DNA of 64,000 bases, taken from an uncultured Ferrovibrio sp. Its GTDB lineage: Bacteria; Pseudomonadota; Alphaproteobacteria; Ferrovibrionales; Ferrovibrionaceae. The stretch covers positions 1-64,000 of the forward strand of contig NZ_CALGPC010000017.1 in assembly GCF_937960835.1 (NCBI RefSeq), read 5' to 3'. Under the pieces are notes generated by a model. It ran no database searches and was not told where the DNA came from. It saw only the letters and a program-made list of their open reading frames with translations. Position numbers and translations under genes: made by a program. Positions 22,608-34,191 of the stretch are shown piece after piece. Each line of letters opens with the position of its first letter. Position 1 is the stretch's first letter.

Positions 22608-24664
22608 AATGGATTCTGCTTGGTCTGGTGGTCCTGATAGCTGCTGCGGTGGTGGCGCTGCTGACCGTCGATGTGAACCGCTTCAAGCCACAGATTGTCG
22701 CCGCGGTCGAAAACGCCACGGGTCGCAAGCTGGAGATCGCGGGCGATCTTGAGTTGAAGATCTTTCCGTTACCTGCCGTTGCGGTAAATGGTGTGACCTT
22801 CGCCAATGCGCCATGGGGCAGCCGTCCTCATATGGCCACCATCGGCGAGTTCGCCGCCGAGCCCGACCTTTTTGCCCTGTTGCGGCGGCAGATCAAGATC
22901 GACCGCCTGGTTCTGTCGGATGTCGATCTTCTGCTGGAGAAGAACCGGCAGGGCCAGGCGAACTGGGAATTCGCCGCCAAGTCCGAGGCTAAGCCGGCCG
23001 CACCGCAGGAGCAGAAGGCAGCCGGAGATCAACACCAGGTCAGTGACCTACCCGTAATTTCTAATGTGCTGTTGAAAAATGTGAAGCTGGCGCATCGCGA
23101 TGCGCAGAGCGGCGCCAGCAATGATCTTCTGCTGAACGAATTGTCGGTGAAGGAGCAGGGGAGCGGACTGCTGGCCACGCGTCTGGTTGCGGTGATCAAC
23201 ACCCACAGGGTCGAAGCCGAAGGCACGCTGGGCAGTCTGGCCGAACTCTCTGCGCCGAGCCGCCCTTGGCCGGTCAAGATGACGGTCCGCGTGCCCGGCG
23301 CGACTGCGACGGTCGATGGCACCCTGGCGCAGCCGATGCTGGCCAAGGGGATCGATCTGAATGTCGGCGCTGATGTTCCCGACCTGGCCAAGATGGCCTC
23401 GGCCTTTGGCGCCAGCGCTCCCGCGGTGCCGGTCAAGCTGCAGACCAAAATCAAGGATAGCGGCGCGCAGCGTTATGCTTTCTCAGGGCTGACCGCGACC
23501 CTGGCGCAGAGCGACCTTGCGGGCAGCGGCGAAATCGCGCTCGGCGGCACCCGGCCGTCGCTCAAGCTGGATCTGGCCTCCAAGAGCTTCGACGTCACGT
23601 CTTTGCTGGACACCGGGGGCAGCAACGCCCCAGCGGGCGGCGGCGGTAGCAGTGGCGGGACCAGCGCTTCCGCAGCGAAGTCCGATGGCCGCGTTTTCAG
23701 TGACGAGCCGCTGCCGCTGGATGGTCTGACCGCGGTGGATGCCGTCGTCGCCTACAAGGCCGACCGGTTCGTGGCGCCGAAATTCGAGGCGCAGAATCTG
23801 TCGCTGAACCTTACCCTGAAGGACGGCGTGCTGACCGTGAAGCCTGTCGGCTTCGGCCTGGCCGGCGGGACGATCAATGGCGACATCACGCTCAATGGCG
23901 GCGCCAAGACGCTCGCCGTGAAGCTGACCACCGCGGGCGTCGTGCTCAGCGACTATCTGCAGAAGAACGAGATCACCGACATCGTGCGCCGCGGCGCACC
24001 GGTCGATATCGATCTCGACGTGACCAGCCGCGGCGGCAGCGTGCGCCAGTTGATGGCCGGACTGAACGGCAAGGCCGTGCTCAAGGTCGGCAAGGGCGAG
24101 TTGAAGGAAGAATACATGCAGCGCTTCCTGCCCAAGCTCGCCGATGCCGTCGGCGTTCTGGGACGCGCCACCGCGAAGACCGATCTCTATTGCGTGGTTA
24201 CCGGCCTCGACATCAAGAACGGCGTCGCGACGCCGAAGGCATTCCTCGCCGAGACCGGCCGCATCACCATTGCCGGTGACGGCAGCGTCAATCTCGGTAG
24301 CGAGCAGCTCGATCTGCGGCTGGTGCCGTCCTCGCGCAGCGTATCGCTCGCTTCCGCTTTGCCAGCGGTGCGCGTGCGCGGCAGCTTCACCGATCCGAGC
24401 TTTGCGCCCGATCCGGCTGCTTTGGCCAAGAGCGTAATCGGCACAGCAGCGGGCGTTGCGGCTCTGGGACCGCTTGCGCTTCTGTCGCCGGCCTTGGGTG
24501 ATCGCGGTGACAGCGCGGAGACGGCTTGCACCAAGGCCATCGCCTTGGCCGAGGGCAAGGCGACGCCGCAGAGCCTGCAATCCTCGCAGCCGCAGCAGCA
24601 ACAGCAGAACAGCAATCCGGTCGATAATCTGCGCCGCGGATTGGGCAACCTGCTGGGCCGCTGA
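22595..24664 (+). CDS. AsmA-family protein
   Basis: A 689-residue envelope protein. An N-terminal transmembrane helix (about residues 5-26) leads into the AsmA signature VDVNRFKPQIVAAVENATGRKLEIAGDL. A long beta-rich region follows, with a Gly/Ser-rich linker (about residues 345-360), the C-terminal AsmA_2-like domain with LSDYLQKNEITDIVRRGAP and VTSRGGSVRQLMAGLNG, and a Gln-rich end. AsmA proteins form bridge-like structures that move phospholipids between the membranes. The gene overlaps the HAD phosphatase by 13 bases. It separates the phosphatase from ATP12, which are usually adjacent in related genomes. Confidence 0.9.
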   Translation: MRAVKWILLGLVVLIAAAVVALLTVDVNRFKPQIVAAVENATGRKLEIAGDLELKIFPLPAVAVNGVTFANAPWGSRPHMATIGEFAAEPDLFALLRRQIKIDRLVLSDVDLLLEKNRQGQANWEFAAKSEAKPAAPQEQKAAGDQHQVSDLPVISNVLLKNVKLAHRDAQSGASNDLLLNELSVKEQGSGLLATRLVAVINTHRVEAEGTLGSLAELSAPSRPWPVKMTVRVPGATATVDGTLAQPMLAKGIDLNVGADVPDLAKMASAFGASAPAVPVKLQTKIKDSGAQRYAFSGLTATLAQSDLAGSGEIALGGTRPSLKLDLASKSFDVTSLLDTGGSNAPAGGGGSSGGTSASAAKSDGRVFSDEPLPLDGLTAVDAVVAYKADRFVAPKFEAQNLSLNLTLKDGVLTVKPVGFGLAGGTINGDITLNGGAKTLAVKLTTAGVVLSDYLQKNEITDIVRRGAPVDIDLDVTSRGGSVRQLMAGLNGKAVLKVGKGELKEEYMQRFLPKLADAVGVLGRATAKTDLYCVVTGLDIKNGVATPKAFLAETGRITIAGDGSVNLGSEQLDLRLVPSSRSVSLASALPAVRVRGSFTDPSFAPDPAALAKSVIGTAAGVAALGPLALLSPALGDRGDSAETACTKAIALAEGKATPQSLQSSQPQQQQQNSNPVDNLRRGLGNLLGR

Positions 24665-24738
24665 TTGAGGGCCGAGCAAGTGTACGGATCCCGCGCCGTA
24701 GATTGCCTCACTGGAATGCTGCCGCTATAAGCCGCGCC

Positions 24739-25437
24739 ATGAAACGCTTCTATAAGAACGCAGTGGCCGAGCGTCGCCCGGACGGGACGGCCATCGTGCT
24801 GCTAGACGGTCGTCCGCTGAAGACGCCGGCGAAGACCGAGATGGTGCTGGCGAGTTTTCCCCTGGCCGAGGCCATTGCCGCCGAATGGCAAGAGCAGCAG
24901 AACGAGATCAAGCCGCTGCAGATGCCGTTGACCCGGCTGGTCGCGACAGCCATCGACCGCGTCGCCCAGGACCCGAGCGGTGCGATCAGCGAAATCGTGC
25001 GCTACGGCGATACCGATCTTCTGTCATACCGTGCGGAAGCGCCGCAGGAGCTGGTCGCCCGCCAGGCTGAGGTGTGGCAGCCTTTGCTCGACTGGTTTTG
25101 GGATCGCTACGACATCCAGTTCCAGGTCACGCAGGGCGTCGTTGCCGTGCCGCAGGCGGAGACTTTGAAGCCGCGTCTGGAGCGGATCTGCACGGGCTAC
25201 GACCCGATGACCCTGACGGCCTTGCATGCCATCACCACCACCACCGGATCGGTGGTGATCGGCCTCGCCATGCTGGAAGGACTGATCGATGCCGATGCCG
25301 CCCACCGGGCGGGCCTTCTGGATGAATTGTACCAGGCCGAGCTGTGGGGTGAGGATGCCGAGGCAGCCGCCCGCCGGGCGTCGCTGCAGGCCGATTTGGC
25401 GGCAGTGGCCCGTTTTCTCTCGCTTCTGCGCGCTTAA
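24739..25437 (+). CDS. ATP12-family F1-ATPase assembly chaperone
   Basis: A 232-residue ATP12-like protein starting MKRFYKNAVAERRPDGTAIVLLDGRPLKTPAK. Conserved blocks are PLTRLVATAIDRV, RYGDTDLLSYRAE and the helical domain with ITTTTGSVVIGLAMLEG, and SWGED-like LWGEDAEAAARRA. In mitochondria ATP12 protects F1 alpha before assembly, and alphaproteobacteria keep a homologue. A TTG upstream at 24703 is unlikely as the start. The gene follows AsmA by 74 bases. Confidence 0.92.
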   Translation: MKRFYKNAVAERRPDGTAIVLLDGRPLKTPAKTEMVLASFPLAEAIAAEWQEQQNEIKPLQMPLTRLVATAIDRVAQDPSGAISEIVRYGDTDLLSYRAEAPQELVARQAEVWQPLLDWFWDRYDIQFQVTQGVVAVPQAETLKPRLERICTGYDPMTLTALHAITTTTGSVVIGLAMLEGLIDADAAHRAGLLDELYQAELWGEDAEAAARRASLQADLAAVARFLSLLRA

Positions 25438-25689
25438 AAGGCACCAAAACCCGCAGCGGCATTGCCTTTCAGAGCTTGCCCCTAGGTCAGCCAGGGCAGG
25501 CTGAACACATATATCAGTTGCGATAACCCGCTCTTATCCCTTGTGCTTCTGCAGCGCAGCGCCAACTATTTTGCCGGTCGCGGCGATATGCTATTCACCC
25601 CGACGCCATTGTAACAGCCATGTCACGTGCTGGCCGGGCAGGACGCCCGAAGGATTCGTTCCGAAAGGCCCGGTCAACGGGGGAGTTGC

Positions 25690-27222
<1,533 letters not shown>

Positions 27223-27236
27223 GGGTGGCGCGTATC

Positions 27237-29240
<2,004 letters not shown>

Positions 29241-29262
29241 TCATCTAAGCGGCCCAGAGCAG

Positions 29263-30426
29263 ATGCGACAGGACTTATCGATTCAGGCCCTGGCTGCAGG
29301 GCTGCTCTCGGCTTTTGTCGGCTTTGCGAGCTCCTTCGCTGTCATCGTGCAGGGCCTTAATGCCGTCGGCGCCAGCCAGGCCGAGGCGGCGTCTGGCCTG
29401 ATGGCGCTGTCCATCGCGATGGGCCTCTGCGCCATCTGGCTCAGTCTCAAGACACGTCTGCCGATCAGCATCGCCTGGTCGACACCGGGCGGCGCCTTGC
29501 TGGCCACCACCGGTGCGGTGGAGGGCGGCTTTGCCGCTGCGGTCGGCGCCTTCATCGTTTCCAGCCTGCTGATCGTGCTGGCTGGCCTGTGGAAGCCGCT
29601 CGGCCGCTGGGTATCCAGCATCCCGCCAGCCCTGGCCAATGCCATGCTGGCAGGCGTGCTGCTCGGGCTTTGTCTGGCGCCGGTGCGCGCTGTGGCGGAG
29701 TTTCCGTTGATGGGCCTGGCAATCGTTGTCGTCTGGGCGGTCGTGGCGAAATTCAAACGGCTGTTTGCCGTGCCCGCCGCGGTGGTCGTCACCATTGCGC
29801 TGATTGCGACAACGACGGAAGTCTCGCCTGATGCCCTTGGCTCGCTTCGGCCCGATCCAGTGCTGGTCGTTCCAGCATTTTCACTGCCGGCGATCATTGG
29901 CATTGCGCTGCCGCTGTTCATCGTCACCATGGCGTCGCAGAACATCCCGGGGATTGCCGTGATGAACGCCAATGGCTACCGGCCTGATCCGGGGCCGCTG
30001 TTCCGCACCACGGGTATCTACAGCCTGCTTTCTGCGCCCTTGGGCGGCCATGCGGTCAACCTCGCCGCCATCACGGCGGCGCTCTGCGCAGGGCCTGACG
30101 CGCACCCCGATCCGAAGCGGCGCTACTGGGCTGCGGTGATCGCGGGTGTGTTCTATGTGCTCTTTGGCCTCTTCGCGGCTGCGGCGACCGCCTTCATCAG
30201 CGCCTCGCCGCCGATCCTGATCCAGGCGGTGGCAGGCCTTGCCCTGCTGGGCGCTTTCGGTTCGTCGCTGATGGGGGCCATGTCCGATGCGAATGACCGC
30301 GAAGCTGCCGTGATCACCTTCATCGTGACGGCCTCCGGCCTGACCTTCTTTGGTATCAGCGGCGCCTTCTGGGGCCTGATCGCTGGTGGTACGATTTTGG
30401 CGCTGACGCGCTGGCGGCGCTCCTGA
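29263..30426 (+). CDS. benE: BenE-family (benzoate:H+ symporter-type) transporter
   Basis: A 387-residue inner-membrane protein with about 11-12 hydrophobic segments. Features of BenE are FVGFASSFAVIVQGLNAVGAS, PISIAWSTPGGALLA, PLFIVTMASQNIPGIAVMNANGY and the LGGHAVNLAAITAALCAG stretch. Characterised members import benzoate; many relatives probably carry other compounds and the substrate here is not shown. It starts 22 bases after pccA and may share its transcript. No benzoate-oxidation genes are adjacent. Confidence 0.88.
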   Translation: MRQDLSIQALAAGLLSAFVGFASSFAVIVQGLNAVGASQAEAASGLMALSIAMGLCAIWLSLKTRLPISIAWSTPGGALLATTGAVEGGFAAAVGAFIVSSLLIVLAGLWKPLGRWVSSIPPALANAMLAGVLLGLCLAPVRAVAEFPLMGLAIVVVWAVVAKFKRLFAVPAAVVVTIALIATTTEVSPDALGSLRPDPVLVVPAFSLPAIIGIALPLFIVTMASQNIPGIAVMNANGYRPDPGPLFRTTGIYSLLSAPLGGHAVNLAAITAALCAGPDAHPDPKRRYWAAVIAGVFYVLFGLFAAAATAFISASPPILIQAVAGLALLGAFGSSLMGAMSDANDREAAVITFIVTASGLTFFGISGAFWGLIAGGTILALTRWRRS

Positions 30427-30433
30427 TACCACA

Positions 30434-30448
30434 CGCGGCTAGGCCGCG
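30434..30448. terminator. Hairpin at a convergent gene boundary
   Basis: CGCGGC, loop TAG and GCCGCG form a perfect six-pair stem between the convergent benE and doxX-like genes. The doxX-like stop codon lies partly in the loop. There is no T-run, so termination strength is doubtful. Confidence 0.35.
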
Positions 30449-30957
30449 ATCACCTGGCCGCGCTGCCCGGTGCGGATGGCCCCAGACGCATACAAAGCCC
30501 ACAGGATGATCAGCGGTTGTAGCGCCGGACGGACCCAGTAATACCAGCCGGGCAGGGCATCGCCGACGCCTGCATAGCTCGCCCCCTGCATGGCAACGTT
30601 GATATTGGCAATCACCAGGAAGCAGAGCATTACGGCAATGCAGATGCCTGCCCAGATGCGCAAATCCGGCAGACCGAACCGGGCATAAAGCGAAAGAGGG
30701 AGGATCAGGCCGATGGCGCCGGCGATTTCGGCTGCGCCAGTGAACCAGATCAGTTCCAGCCCCCAGGGCGACAGGAAGTCGGGCATCATCGGCACGTAGC
30801 GGTCGAGATCGTGGAGGAAATGATCGGTGCCGGTGAACAGGAAAGCGCCCGCCATGCCGTGGCGCATGGCCATTCGCAGGTCGCGGCGGTCACCAAGGAA
30901 GAATTGGGGGATATAGGCCAGCAGGGCAAAGACGATCATCAAGATGATGAACAGCAT
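30439..30957 (-). CDS. DoxX-like integral membrane protein
   Basis: A 172-residue protein with four to five hydrophobic helices (MLFIILMIVFALLAYIPQFF; FLFTGTDHFLH; FTGAAEIAGAIGLILPLS; AGICIAVMLCFLVIANINVAM; WVRPALQPLIILWALYA). The GTDHFLHD and FTGAAEIAGAIGL elements resemble the DoxX/DoxD group. Function is unknown; relatives are linked to redox or small-molecule stress. It diverges from a TetR gene 63 bases away, which likely represses it. Confidence 0.75.
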   Translation of the reverse strand: MLFIILMIVFALLAYIPQFFLGDRRDLRMAMRHGMAGAFLFTGTDHFLHDLDRYVPMMPDFLSPWGLELIWFTGAAEIAGAIGLILPLSLYARFGLPDLRIWAGICIAVMLCFLVIANINVAMQGASYAGVGDALPGWYYWVRPALQPLIILWALYASGAIRTGQRGQVIAA

Positions 30958-30983
30958 GACAGACTCCGCGGTCCAGGTTAATC

Positions 30984-30996
30984 TTGACAGTGTTCA
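30984..30996. promoter_or_regulatory. Candidate TetR operator in the divergent region
   Basis: TTGACAGTGTTCA lies midway in the 63-base divergent region and contains the palindrome ACAGTGT. Such short palindromes with ACA and TGT arms are typical of operators of TetR regulators controlling divergent genes. The TTGACA also looks like a -35 box but has no good -10 at 16-18 bases. Confidence 0.4.
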
Positions 30997-31020
30997 TATA
31001 GAAATCTGAGCGGTGTTAAG

Positions 31021-31647
31021 ATGACCGTCGTCACAAATCCGTCGCTGCGCCGGCGCAAGCCGGAATCGGCCTATCATCACGGTGATCTGCGCCGATGCCT
31101 GGTGGCCGCGGGGTTCGATCTGCTGGAAAAGCATGGTGCGGCCAGTCTCAGCCTGCGCCAGGTGGCTCAGTCGGCGGGCGTGTCGCCGGCTGCGCCATAC
31201 GCGCATTTTGCCGACAAGACCGCCTTGCTGGCTGCCATCGCGGCGGAGGGCTTCGTTGCCTTCAAGGCGGCGCTGGAGGCGGGCAAAGCGAAGACGCCCG
31301 CGGCGCGGCTGGAAGCCATGGCGCTGGCCTATGTCAGCTTTGCCCGCCGCCATCCGGCGCTGTTCCGGCTGATGTTCGGCCCTGAACTCGCGGATCTGTC
31401 GCCGCATCCGGAATTGCGTGAGAAGGCGGTCGCCAGCTTTGCCGTGCTGCAGGAGGCCATCGCCGCTTCCCAGGGCAGGGCGTCAGACCGTGAGGCGGTG
31501 ATGACGGCGGCCTGGAGCTTTGTCCATGGCCTGGCCGTCCTGATGCTGGACGGCCGGATCGCTCAAGGCGCCGACGAGCGGGAGGCGGCGCGGCGGGTCA
31601 AGGAGGCCGCTCGCCGGATCAGCCGGGGCCTGCATAGACCGACCTGA
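31021..31647 (+). CDS. TetR/AcrR-family regulator
   Basis: A 208-residue regulator with an N-terminal TetR helix-turn-helix (YHHGDLRRCLVAAGFDLLEKHG, then LSLRQVAQSAGVSPAAPYAHFADKTALLAAIA) and a helical ligand-binding C-terminal domain with FARRHPALFRLMFGPELADL, a segment of the WHG-type TetR C-terminal domain. It probably controls the divergent DoxX-like gene and itself. Confidence 0.88.
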   Translation: MTVVTNPSLRRRKPESAYHHGDLRRCLVAAGFDLLEKHGAASLSLRQVAQSAGVSPAAPYAHFADKTALLAAIAAEGFVAFKAALEAGKAKTPAARLEAMALAYVSFARRHPALFRLMFGPELADLSPHPELREKAVASFAVLQEAIAASQGRASDREAVMTAAWSFVHGLAVLMLDGRIAQGADEREAARRVKEAARRISRGLHRPT

Positions 31648-31718
31648 CTGACGGCCGGCACCGATTGGTCGGCAATGAGATCGCGGAGGATTGAAGGGCT
31701 TCCTGGATCGTCAGGCAC

Positions 31719-33827
31719 TTAGCCGGATCTGAGATACTGGATCGCCGAATCCCGCTCGAACAGGTACAACAGAACCCGTAAGGCCTGTCCTCGTTCGGAG
31801 GCCAGATCCGGATCGCGCTCCAGGATCAGCCGGGCATCGTCCCGCGCCGCCGCCAGCAGGTCGCCATGGGTCGCCAGGTCGGCCAGCTTGAAGTTGGGCA
31901 GGCCGCTCTGGCGGGTGCCCAGCACTTCACCGGCACCGCGCAGCCGCAGGTCTTCCTCCGCGATGCGGAAGCCGTCGTCCGTCTCGCGGAGGATCTTCAG
32001 CCGGGCCTTGGCGGTCTCGCCCAGCGGGCCGGAATAGAGCAGCAGGCAGGCGCCCGGCCGGCCGCCGCGTCCCACCCGGCCGCGCAGCTGGTGCAGCTGC
32101 GCCAGACCGAAACGCTCGGCATGTTCGATGACGATCAGGGTCGCTTCGGGCACGTCGACGCCGACCTCGATCACCGTCGTGGCGACCAGCAGTTTCGACC
32201 GCCCGCTGGCGAAAGCCTCCATGGCGGTGTCCTTTTCGGCGACGCTCATCTGGCCGTGCACAAGGCCGACGCTGCCTTCGCCCAGCTCCGGCTCCAGCGC
32301 CATTTTCAGCGCAAAATGCCGCTCGGCGGCGGCGGCGAGATCACTTTGTTCGCTTTCCTCCACCAGCGGGCAGACCCAGTAGACCCGTTCCCCGGCGGCG
32401 ATCTTGCGCTTCACGGCGGCGACCACGTCGAGAAAGCGGTCGGCGGCGACGGTGCGCGTATCGACTGGCGTGCGGCCCGGCGGCTTTTCGGTCAGCTTGG
32501 AAACATCCATGTCGCCATAGGCGGTCAGCGATAGCGTCCTCGGGATCGGCGTCGCGGTCATCACCAGCACATCCACGCCCCCCTTGTCGCGCTGTCCTTT
32601 GGCAGCCAGCGAAAGGCGCTGGCCGACGCCGAAGCGATGCTGCTCGTCGATCACCGCCAAGGCCAGATCGTGGAATACCACATCGTCCTGGAACAGCGCA
32701 TGAGTGCCGACCAGAATGTCGATCTCGCCGCTGGCCAAGCGCTCAAGCAAAGCCGCGCGCGCCTTGCCTTTATCGCGTCCCGTAAGCAGCGCCAGTGTCA
32801 CGCCTAGCTGCCGGCAATAGGGCATCAGCGTTTCGGCATGCTGGCGGGCGAGGATTTCGGTTGGCGCCATCAAGGCCGCCTGCGCGCCGGCTTCCACCGC
32901 CAGCAGCATGGCGTTCAGCGCCACCATGGTCTTGCCGCTGCCGACATCGCCCTGCAGCAGCCGCAACATGCGCTTGTTCGAGCCCATATCGCCAGCGATT
33001 TCGGCATTGGCCTGCCGCTGCGCATCGGTCAGCGGCCAGGGCAGCAGCTTTTCCAGCTGATCGCGCAGACGCCCGTCACCTTGCATCGGGCGGCCGGACA
33101 GCCGCTTCAAGCGCCGCCGCACCAGCAGAAGCGCAAGCTGATTGGCTAGAAGCTCATCGAAGGCCAGGCGCTGCCGAGCTGGTGCATCTTTTTCCAGATC
33201 GGCGGCGCTTTCCGGCCGATGAGCAGTCAACAGCGCTTCCCGCCAGGAGGGCCATTTCTGCTGGCGCTGGAATGCCGGATCGAGCCATTCCGGCAATTCC
33301 GGCGCCTTGGCCAGCGCGCCATCAATGATCTTGGCCAGCGTGCGGGGCGCCAGGCCCGCCGTCAGCGGATAGACTGGCTCTACGGTGGCAAGCTGGTCGG
33401 CTTCTTCCGGCGTTGCGATGCGGTCCGGATGCGTCATCTGCGGCTGGCCATCGAACAGTTCGATCATGCCGCTGACGACGCGCTGCTCGCCCTCTGGCAG
33501 GCTGCGCTTGAGGAAGTCCTCCCGCCCGTTGAAGAAGACCAAGGTGAGTCTGCCGCTGCCGTCATGGCCGATAATCTTGTAGGGCAGGCGCGAGGTGCGG
33601 GGCGGGAGATGCCGTTCGATGGTCAGCGTGATCGTGGCGATGCGGCCTGGCTCCGCCTCGGCGATGCTGGGGCGGTAGCGGCGGTCGATCAGCCCGCTCG
33701 GCAGATGCCACCACAGGTCCAGCACGCGGCCGCCCGCCAGTTTCTCGATCAGGGGCGCAAGCCGCGGCCCGCAGCCTTTCAGGCTGGTGATCGGCACAAA
33801 GGCGGGAAACAGCGATTCCGGTCGCAT
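31719..33827 (-). CDS. recG: ATP-dependent DNA helicase RecG
   Basis: A 702-residue helicase that remodels stalled replication forks. The N-terminal wedge domain starts MRPESLFPAFVPITSLKGCGPRLAPLIEKL, followed by superfamily 2 motifs: Walker A LLQGDVGSGKTMVAL, DEQH box AVIDEQHRFGVGQR, motif III VMTATPIPRTLSL, and the C-terminal HAERFGLAQLHQLRGRVGRGG and the wrap region LRGAGEVLGTRQSGLPNF. I start at 33827; the longer frame to 34193 overlaps sdhE and is not RecG-like. Confidence 0.96.
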   Translation of the reverse strand: MRPESLFPAFVPITSLKGCGPRLAPLIEKLAGGRVLDLWWHLPSGLIDRRYRPSIAEAEPGRIATITLTIERHLPPRTSRLPYKIIGHDGSGRLTLVFFNGREDFLKRSLPEGEQRVVSGMIELFDGQPQMTHPDRIATPEEADQLATVEPVYPLTAGLAPRTLAKIIDGALAKAPELPEWLDPAFQRQQKWPSWREALLTAHRPESAADLEKDAPARQRLAFDELLANQLALLLVRRRLKRLSGRPMQGDGRLRDQLEKLLPWPLTDAQRQANAEIAGDMGSNKRMLRLLQGDVGSGKTMVALNAMLLAVEAGAQAALMAPTEILARQHAETLMPYCRQLGVTLALLTGRDKGKARAALLERLASGEIDILVGTHALFQDDVVFHDLALAVIDEQHRFGVGQRLSLAAKGQRDKGGVDVLVMTATPIPRTLSLTAYGDMDVSKLTEKPPGRTPVDTRTVAADRFLDVVAAVKRKIAAGERVYWVCPLVEESEQSDLAAAAERHFALKMALEPELGEGSVGLVHGQMSVAEKDTAMEAFASGRSKLLVATTVIEVGVDVPEATLIVIEHAERFGLAQLHQLRGRVGRGGRPGACLLLYSGPLGETAKARLKILRETDDGFRIAEEDLRLRGAGEVLGTRQSGLPNFKLADLATHGDLLAAARDDARLILERDPDLASERGQALRVLLYLFERDSAIQYLRSG

Positions 33828-33908
33828 GGCGAGGTTAAATTTCGGCGGAAACCTTGAGAATCCGAGAGCTTGCGTACTATATCCTGCCTCTGCCCCGGAG
33901 ACAGCCTT

Positions 33909-34187
33909 ATGACCGAGATTCAGCGCGAGGATATCGAAACCCGCCGCAAGCGGCTGCTGCACCGCAGCCTTTATACCGGCATGAAGGAGGTCGATATCCT
34001 GCTGGGCGGCTTCGCCCGCCAGCATCTGCCGACCTTCACTGAGCAGGAGCTCGATCAGTACGAGACGCTGTTGAAGAATTACGACGATCCCCAGATTTAT
34101 GCCTGGGCCATCGGACGCGAACCGGTGCCGCCGCATCTCGATAACGGGGTGATGAAACTGCTCAAGGCCTACAAGCTGCCGTTTTGA
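33909..34187 (+). CDS. sdhE: Succinate dehydrogenase flavinylation factor SdhE (SDHAF2 family)
   Basis: A 92-residue helical protein that helps attach FAD to the SdhA flavoprotein. It has the family features RRKRLLHRSLYTGMKEVDILLGGFA and LDQYETLLKNYDDPQIYAW. In the usual RGxxE signature the Arg is replaced by Thr here (Thr23-Gly24-Met25-Lys26-Glu27), while the Gly and Glu, shown to matter in E. coli SdhE, are kept. It lies divergent from recG and four bases before mfd. Confidence 0.92.
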   Translation: MTEIQREDIETRRKRLLHRSLYTGMKEVDILLGGFARQHLPTFTEQELDQYETLLKNYDDPQIYAWAIGREPVPPHLDNGVMKLLKAYKLPF

Positions 34188-34191
34188 TGTC

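Noticed and set aside
30984..31010. TTGACA before the TetR gene as a -35 box
   Set aside because: TATAGA follows after only seven bases and no other -10 box is at a proper distance; the palindrome explains the site better.
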